From Brachypodium distachyon (taxonomy: Eukaryota; Streptophyta; Magnoliopsida; Poales; Poaceae), in contig NC_016133.3 in NCBI RefSeq assembly GCF_000005505.3, forward strand, positions 58,989,237-59,053,236: 64,000 nt of DNA. Reading direction: 5' to 3'. Below the pieces are notes generated by a model that worked only from the letters and a program-made list of their open reading frames with translations, did not search any database and was not told the DNA's origin. Each line of letters starts with the position of its first letter. The stretch's first letter is position 1. Shown in pieces: positions 57,154-64,000 of the stretch. A program made the translations under genes and the position numbers.

Positions 57154-60100
57154 TCAATATTGCATGGGAATGGGTGTGACGAAGAGGCTGAGAATAGTGT
57201 CCCGGAGACGCAGGCTGCAGCTGCTGTATGCATCCTTCCTCCCGCCATAGAAAACCGGCATGCTCACAGCAAAGTTGATGACCCGCTGCACAGCCGGGAG
57301 CAGCACGCGATCTTCATCAAATCGAGCTTGGTTCGTGGTTTTCCATTCCTCTTCCATCATTGACTCCATCCTGGCAATGGCGACCTCCCTTGTCAACCCA
57401 TGCTCGCTCATGTAGCACTCCACGGAACTCATCGCATCCCCTTTGATCTTCCCGCGCTGCACGTACATTAATTCATTTATTATTACAATTCCATCATTTC
57501 AAAAGAAGAGAAGAAATATATTGGTGGATACTCCTCCGATCCATAATAAGTGTTTTGGATTTAATACAAAATTAGTACTCCCTCCGTCCGGGTTTATAAA
57601 GCCTCTATTGAAATTCGTGTCAAACTTTGACCAACAATTATGCAAATAATATTTAATATATGTATATAAAAGTTATACTATTAGAAAGAGTTTTTCAATA
57701 CGAATCCAACAATATCTTTTTTGTGCCAAAATAATCTCGTCTTACCAATGTAATTTTTTGTCAAAGTTCGGTATGAAATTCTGCGTAGGCCTTATAAACC
57801 CAGATAGAGGGAGTACAGTTTTGTACTAAATCGAAGACACTTATTATGGATAGGAGGGAGTAGATCGGAAGCTGATTAGTAAGGATGGAAAGTATGTATA
57901 TGTTACTTCAAATGACGCAATGTCGTTCATGAAACGTGCAATCTTTGAGCTTGCCATGATGACTTGAGGGAAAGTAGCCGCCCAGTCTAGTGTTTCCTTG
58001 GTTACTGCATCGCCCATGGCAGCAATGGAACCCATACATAGTGTTGTCAAGGTTATACTCATGGAAGACAATTTCACCTGTTCTTCAAAGCTTGGCTCGT
58101 GCTTCCGGTGGAACCATTCGGCTTCTTCCATAAAATAAGTGGACAAATGTTGGAACTGCCACACAAAAAATAATACTACCAATGATTAATTATTGAGTAT
58201 TGCATGTCCTTTCTAGTGATCCATAGATACATATACTCTCTCGGTTTGACAATTATTTTTATAGTGTACTTTTATTTATTTATTTATTTATTTACCTTTG
58301 GAAGAGGAGGATGCCAATCTAGAGTATTTGATGAAACTGGACCATGTTTGCTAGCTAGCCATAGCACTAGCTCTACTCAAATTTTAGTTATCAATTAACC
58401 TGTATGGGAAGTTGCAGATGCAATTAACCTGTATGGGACATTACTTATATATTTTGATGAAGTTAATTAGTAGAAGAATATATGGCATACAAAGATATAT
58501 CACGCCGGATAGTATAATTGGTCAAGGAGGAACCTCTTTCTTGACGTAGGCAATCCGGTAGCTGTCAGCGGTTGCCACTTCACCCTCGAATTGCTCAAAG
58601 AACCTCAACAGTTCACTATAATACCTTTTAAGGTACTCCGGTAGAAGAGAAATTGCACTATCATCCCACCTACGCAAAGGTCAATCTCATCGCATTATTA
58701 GTTTGAATTCATCAAACTAGCTACTTTAATTTATTCACTTTGAAAATAGACGAGAGCTCTGCTTCTTATACTAGCAAACTTACGTGTCCAATCCAATTTG
58801 TAAGCTAATAAAATGTCCCAAGAAAATGTGATATTGTGCCATCAGAATTGAAAGCACTGTTTTATTTGTTTGAATTTTTTTAACTTAGAACTATTTAGAC
58901 AATATTAGACAAACGATACAATAATACACTGTAGCATAAGATTATTTGGCATATGTGCAGATCAATCAACACAACTACGGTGTCATGTCTAAGGAGGGGT
59001 GAATAGGAGTACATATACACGCTACAAAGGGTAATTAATATTACCTCCGTTCCTAAATTTTTGTCTCAAATTTGCCAAAAAATGGATGTATCTATTCCTA
59101 AAAAGCGTCTAGATACATGTAATATTTCGACAAGAATTTAGGAACGGAGGAAGTATGGTGTTATTAAGAAATTAGATGTGAAATAAAGACATATTTTTTT
59201 CATGCATTCAATTTAAGTCGTGAGCGTGAAATGATGTTAATTCCTAGTAATATAAACACATATGAATTCAAGTCAACTGTAATGCAACCTTTGAACAGCT
59301 TCATTTAGCTGACGACATTCCTGTATGGTGGCATGGTTGTCATATGTGTCATCCATTATGGTAATTAGTACCATTTGTTTGGCAACGCTGATTCGTGCGA
59401 GGGCAAAGCCTTCCTCATGGAACAACGCATAGGACCAAGTGTAGCACTCCACCACACGATCCCGAACATATTTTAGCCCGACATGTCCATAAAGATATTC
59501 CCACCACCTGAAAATTACATATATATTATGTAGTGTATATATTGGTCAGCTGATACTAGTGATTTTATTAGGGCCGTGATATACATTTACTTAAACTTAA
59601 TTGTAAACATTCCTTGTAAACTTAGGCATGCATGCATGCAAGCGAATACACATATGTGAGTTTACACATATATATGGTTATATATGTGCATCATATGATG
59701 CACAGACCAGAGAAATCACCGTCCTTTTTGGAAGAAAAATAAATATATGCATATATACGTACTCGGTGATAGCTTTGAGCTCCTTCAAGTGGACACGCTG
59801 CAGAAGGTTAAAATCCAGCTTTGCGAGCTCTAGTAGGTTTGGATTATACCCATCCTCTTGTTTGTACTCGGAGATATAATGCAGTGTTTCTACCCTCTTA
59901 AATGTCCTTGGCAGTGGTAAGTGAAGGGCACGCTTGACTTGCTCAGCTAAAGGGGGCTTGAGACTGTCTTTCATTGATTCTAGATCGTGCCTCACGAGGG
60001 AGATGATTACTTCCATTGACGGCTCACCATGAATGAGAAGATGAGCTGCGTTGTATAAACTTAATAGCCCCCTTGGTTCATTGCCACTGAAGCTCCCATC

Positions 60101-63100
60101 TTCGCTCTTGAATTTGTCAAAAACATCTGCAAGACAAAGTGTTTACATGTTACAGAGATGGATGGATTAAAAACGAAAATAGAAAGATAGCTAGATAGAT
60201 ACCTGGAGACACCCAAAATCCATGCTCCCTAAGCAAGCGAAATCGAAGGGCAACCTCATGGAGGATGGAGCTACTAAACTCGCTCCCAACGATTTCTTGT
60301 AACGCAGTGTTAATCTGTTCAACAAAGTGGTGATCTATTCCGAGATGTTGGAGTGCATCCAATAAGGTAATTCTGTCCATCGTGCTGCTGCAAGTGTTAA
60401 ACAACATCTGGACTTCTTCCTTCAGTTTATCAGCCCTCGCTCTCATCCATTCCTCCGATCTCTGCATGCTCATTCGAATAATAGATATTATTGAATCTTT
60501 AGTGATAGGCACAAAAATTGTGTAATGAAACTAAACAATAGTTTGTCCTAATATCTAGCTTCACGAACTTTTGGGTTTAATTTGGATAATAAGGAAGAAC
60601 AGATCGGGACTCACTATGTACAACACCATCCACAATATAAGGCCTTTCACCACAATAAATAAACGGTATAAATAAATAAATAAATAAATAAATAACCTTT
60701 AAAACTCCTCTAAAAAAAACCCACAAAGCGCCTATAAATAAGTAAGATTTACTTTGCACCATGTTTCTCCACTTGTGTGACAGCCTGACAGGTACTTGCC
60801 CCAAAATTTAGATTTATCACCGCATTTCAGTTTAGGCAAAATATCATGGGAACACCACCCTTGTGGTGCAAACTGTGCAAACATCGTAGAAACTATGTTT
60901 AGAAGTGAGAACCAAGCATAACTTGAGTGGTCAGCTAGCCAGGTGAGTTCGATCCTCAAAGGTCGCACTTTGGTGTCTCATTTAATAAAAATTATATATC
61001 TATATACTGTCAGACTGCAATCGCGCAGCTCTTACAGTTCAAGTAAAAAAATGTTTAGAAGTTTGAAAAAACCCTACGGAAATACCATATGTTAAGGTGT
61101 GATATTCTACAACCGTGTAAAATTTCAAGTCAAAACTCAATTGCATTTGGAAGGAATTAAAAAGATAAATATACAAATAAAAAAGTGACAAACGGTGAAA
61201 ATCACTATTCATGCGATGTTGTTTCATTTTCTTGTTGCTAAATGCAACTGCGTTTGGATTTGAAATTTTACACATATGTAAAACATCACTTCTCTAACAT
61301 ATGCAATTTTTTGAGAGTTTTTTTTACAATGGTTTTCACGGAGATATCACCGTAATGGTGGTTCACCAGATACACCACCACCTTTAATTTAAACAATGTA
61401 TTTAACTCTCAAACAATATTAGCTCCTCCCCCCCTCCCCCCTCCCCTCCGTCCCTTCCCTGTACTGACATTATTGCGCCGTCTGTCGGATGATGTGGCAC
61501 AACTAATTTGCTGAGTTGGATGACACGTAACTCCCTTCCTCCTTTGACCTCCGGTACCAAATGTAAAGGTGAAGCGCGCAATGCCTAGGAGGACAATATG
61601 TTTTCATATCGAGATAAGTACGTTTTTGCGCCCCAATCAGCACACAAATAGACATTTGGTCCCATATAATTTTTTATACATTTTGTTCCTTAGTTGGCCA
61701 AACTAGACACTTTTACATCCCTCGACCCACCCGAAGAGGTATTGTTGTCAACGTGACGCGGTTTTGGTTCAGATTGCCACTGAAATGATGGAGAAACTAA
61801 GAATAAACCAAACATGTATGATCCATGTGTCAAGAGACACTAGGTATATAACTATTTGTATTCACTTTAGGTATGAAGTTTTCAATAGAAGATGAATTTG
61901 CTGGTGGTATGATCCTAGCTTGGCGAGCCACGTGGCGAGTCTGGGCCAAAACCATGCCATGTTGTACGAACCCGCTTTTGGTGAATCGAGGAAAATAAAA
62001 GGTGTCTAGTTTTACTAATTGAGGAACGAAATGTATAAAAGAAAAGATAGACTGAAAAGATAGATAAAAGTCTAGCCCAATGTTTCGTAGTGTGTCCTTG
62101 GCCAAAAAATGTTTTTTCCATTGTTTCGTTAATGTCAAAAGCAATCTCTGAAAGTCTTGGATATAAATATTTTTTTCGTGTGTTTCAAGCTATAAGCACC
62201 ATGAGTACGCATGTGAATCGCACGAAGATGAAAATACAAACCGAGTAGCAGTCCTTAAGGGTCAATTTGACCACTATACAATCCTAAAGTTATCATGTCC
62301 ACCAGCATGTGAGCTAGTGGAGTAGTAATTATTAGAAGTCGAGACCCCTCCGGCTCCAGGTGGGTCCCAGGTGAACAGAAGCAGCGCCTTCTGTGGGATG
62401 AGACCAGAAACAATAAATGACCAGCACTAGGAATGAGAAAACAGTGCTGGAAGATAAGGAATAGTAAACAGAAATTTCCCATCGACGACCCCCTCACTGC
62501 ATGGGCCTGGTCGGCTTCGCCGACGTCGATATGGGCAGTCGGTTTGGATTAGTTCCTGCAGCCTGTGGTCGGCCTGCCCTCGGGCAGAGAAAGCCCTGTC
62601 GGCTTGGGCCAGACCGACCGGTGTCCGTCGGTCTGGCCCAAGCCGAGGCTATATTATTTTAAAAAAAATTCCAAACTACATATTATTTTTAATATTGATG
62701 AAAAAAATGTATTACTTAAAAAAAATTAGCTCCTATCAGGTGAAAACCACCTGCTGTGAAACCTCCGTGAAAACCATAGTAGAAAGTTAAGAAAAAACTG
62801 AAAAAAATACATATGTGTTAAAGAAGTGAATTTTATGTGCGTAAAATTTCAAGTCCAAACTCAACTGTCTTTGAAGGCAATAAAGAAAAAATTCAGCATG
62901 AACGTGGTTCTTCACTGTGTAACACTATTCATTTGTATATTTTTTTTTTGTTTCGTCGAAATGCAATTGAGTTTTGATTTGAAATTTTGCAGGTTTGTAA
63001 AACATCACACCTTTAATATACTGTATTTTTGTAAGAATTGTTTTTAACTATGAAACATGGTTTTTATGGAGGCCGCATAGTTTGCACCGAAGTTAAGCGT

Positions 63101-63274
63101 GGTTTGGGTACCTACTTGGTATTATATGCTCGACGTACACGACATGTATATATACACACACTAAACATATACTCCATGCATATATACCTCCGGTGGTTGC
63201 GGCTCATGCTTGATGAAGAAGTCACCCCACGGCGAGGGCTCTAGGACGGACTGTTTCCGAGGACTGGCTGCCAT
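57154..63274 (-). CDS. TPS-a type terpene synthase (sesquiterpene synthase-like)
   Basis: Seven exons: 63274-63188, 60461-60203, 60126-59763, 59507-59289, 58669-58534, 58155-57907 and 57456-57154. They give 538 residues, with exon sizes and phases typical of class III plant TPS genes. There is no plastid transit peptide and no RR(x)8W, pointing to a cytosolic enzyme acting on farnesyl diphosphate. RDR is at 252-254 and the metal-binding DDTYD at 289-293. The second metal motif reads NDIASFERG (432-440), with glycine where the family has a metal-binding glutamate. All else aligns (WGDFF, LYNAAHL, VECYM, YGGRKD). Reaction product unknown; activity may be weak or lost. Introns hold several MITEs and long inverted repeats. 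The TATA box is at 63405-63398. Confidence 0.92.
57531..57860. mobile_element. Stowaway-like MITE interrupted by another MITE
   Basis: Outer ends CTCCTCCGATCCATAATAAG and CTTATTATGGATAGGAGGGAG are inverted repeats flanked by TA. Its centre is split at a TA by the element at 57578-57813. It lies in the last intron of the terpene synthase. Confidence 0.85.
57578..57813. mobile_element. Inner Stowaway-like MITE
   Basis: 236 bases; ends CTCCCTCCGTCCGGGTTTAT and ATAAACCCAGATAGAGGGAG with TA duplication (57576-57577, 57814-57815). Inserted in the loop of the outer palindromic element. Confidence 0.87.
59044..59153. mobile_element. Stowaway-like MITE in terpene synthase intron 4
   Basis: 110 bases, CCTCCGTTCCTAAATTTTTG opposite AATTTAGGAACGGAGGAAG, flanked by TA. 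Confidence 0.87.
61060..63050. repeat. Long inverted repeat in terpene synthase intron 1
   Basis: Arms at about 61060-61375 and 62735-63050. Shared phrases in opposite orientation include ggtgtgatnttntacaa, gtaaaatttcaagt.aaactcaa, ctccgtgaaaacca and ggtgaannaccac. Each arm is itself partly palindromic. A further inverted pair lies inside (about 61665-61730 against 61985-62045, sharing gtgtctagttt and aaaatgtataaaa). No transposase or clear target duplication was found. Confidence 0.65.
62600..62645. repeat. Perfect 19-base hairpin
   Basis: Arms 62600-62618 and 62627-62645 are exact inverted copies (cggcttgggccagaccgac) around an 8-base loop. GC-rich in an AT-rich intron. Confidence 0.9.
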
Positions 63275-63397
63275 GATCGATCGTGTGTGTTCGGTCGATC
63301 TTTAGCTTATAAATCTGATAGCTTTATGAAGTAAAATCGTTTGGAGCTAGCTAGTACATGCAAGCTGCTGTGGGAGATGGAGTTGAGGCTGGGCTCT

Positions 63398-63405
63398 TAT
63401 TTATA
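63398..63405 (-). promoter_or_regulatory. TATA box of the terpene synthase
   Basis: TATAAATA on the minus strand, about 125 bases before ATG 63274, giving a leader of roughly 95 bases. Confidence 0.75.
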
Positions 63406-63430
63406 GCGGCTGATGGAGCGGACGATCCAT

Positions 63431-63550
63431 AAATTACAATAAGAGTCTTACAATAATTAAACATAGCACAATCAGCTTCCTATTTATTATAAGTAGCAAG
63501 TATTTACTACATAGCACAATCAGCTCCCTATTTATTATAGCAAGTATACT
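63431..63550. repeat. Imperfect tandem repeat in the terpene synthase upstream region
   Basis: The phrase acatagcacaatcagct.cc followed by tatttattata and agcaagtat occurs twice, about 60 bases apart. Confidence 0.75.
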
Positions 63551-63638
63551 AAATTTACTGTACTAAATAAACAACACAGATTAAGGAGACTGTGGGGGGA
63601 GGGTCTTCAAATGGGTACCAACAGGTAGGAGTAGCACT

Positions 63639-63738
63639 CAAGTAGGTATACGTATACACGGCTGCTAACTCAAGTGGATATACGTATACACGGCTGCTAA
63701 CTCAATTAAGTGGGTATACGTATACACGGCTGCTAACT
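63639..63738. repeat. Three tandem units in the terpene synthase distal promoter
   Basis: Units 63639-63670, 63671-63702 and 63703-63738 each end in tatacgtatacacggctgc plus taact. Each contains the palindrome TATACGTATA, a possible repeated protein-binding site. Confidence 0.88.
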
Positions 63739-64000
63739 CAAGTGCGTAATCACGAGAGCTTTTGGGAGATAGCTGTAATCCTTGTACAGCCGAGCTATTT
63801 TGTTAATAGCTTCGGACATTTTTTCTGTTTACAGTTTTTCTGTCTGTAACTGGATATTTTTCCTCTTCTTAATGCAAAGACAAAGCACCTGCCATTTCAG
63901 TTCAAAATAAAATAAAAAAATGTGATACTACGTGAGCACACAAGTAACACTACGTAAGATGCTGTTCCGTGTCAGTTACAGCACTAATTGATACCTTCCC

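Noticed and set aside
63188..63274. Possibility that the first terpene synthase exon belongs to another gene because intron 1 is 2.7 kb
   Set aside because: The exon reads SPWGDFFIKHEP, which is the conserved TPS-a N-terminus, in phase 0 with a good donor, and the promoter is correctly placed.
63639..63738. Tandem units considered as a CRISPR array
   Set aside because: Units are contiguous without spacers and the genome is a plant.

Overview
The window is plant nuclear DNA, almost certainly from a grass (Poaceae). The signs are GC-rich exons beside AT-rich introns, an R2R3-MYB, a coiled-coil NLR, PR-1/CAP, F-box, PPR and TPS-a genes, and many grass-type Stowaway and Tourist MITEs, LTR retrotransposons and a Helitron. 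The high gene density suggests a compact genome. The genus cannot be fixed from the sequence. Exons were joined by hand from reading frame and GT-AG (once GC-AG) borders.

Layout. 2.2-4.4 kb (+): a three-exon subgroup-14-like R2R3 MYB. 5-24 kb: a rearranged cluster holding an inverted duplication of a PR-1/CAP gene plus F-box gene cassette. One F-box copy is dead (6.4-7.6 kb), two look intact (9.9-11.5 kb minus, 20.9-22.5 kb plus), and two PR-1 genes are intact (8.0-8.6 kb minus, 20.0-20.6 kb plus). A CC-NB-ARC-LRR gene (12.0-17.7 kb, minus) lies between them, with an in-frame stop 84 codons before its natural end. 22.7-23.7 kb: solo LTR. 24.7-35.5 kb (-): an ankyrin-PGG gene broken by a full-length Copia element and a solo LTR in one exon, with a Mutator-like element in an intron. 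36.6-39.1 kb (-): an intact eight-exon DUF3531 gene. 39.8-41.6 kb (-): a PPR gene. 43.0-45.9 kb (+): a second ankyrin-PGG copy, frameshifted. 46.5-47.6 kb: remnants of a DUF295 gene (-) and an F-box gene (+) abutting each other. 47.7-53.1 kb: a nest of Helitron, LINE and solo LTR. 53.3-53.8 kb (-): the 3' end of a BRO1-domain gene. 54.2-55.7 kb (+): an F-box-like gene with a switched frame. 55.7-57.0 kb: MITEs and a LINE tail. 57.2-63.3 kb (-): a seven-exon TPS-a terpene synthase with MITE-filled introns and a glycine at the third metal-ligand position of its NSE/DTE motif.

How the genes relate. There are no operons. The genes that look fully functional are the MYB, both PR-1 genes, F-box B and C, DUF3531 and PPR; the terpene synthase is structurally complete. 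Defence-type families (NLR, ankyrin-PGG, PR-1, F-box, DUF295) show repeated duplication, inversion and decay. DUF3531 and PPR are the stable single-copy backbone between the two oppositely oriented ankyrin copies. I found no CRISPR array, rRNA or tRNA gene. Nothing amounts to a clearly new molecular system. The most notable items are the NLR stop, the terpene synthase motif change, the double retrotransposon hit in one exon, and several insertions whose boundaries and target-site duplications can be read to the base.
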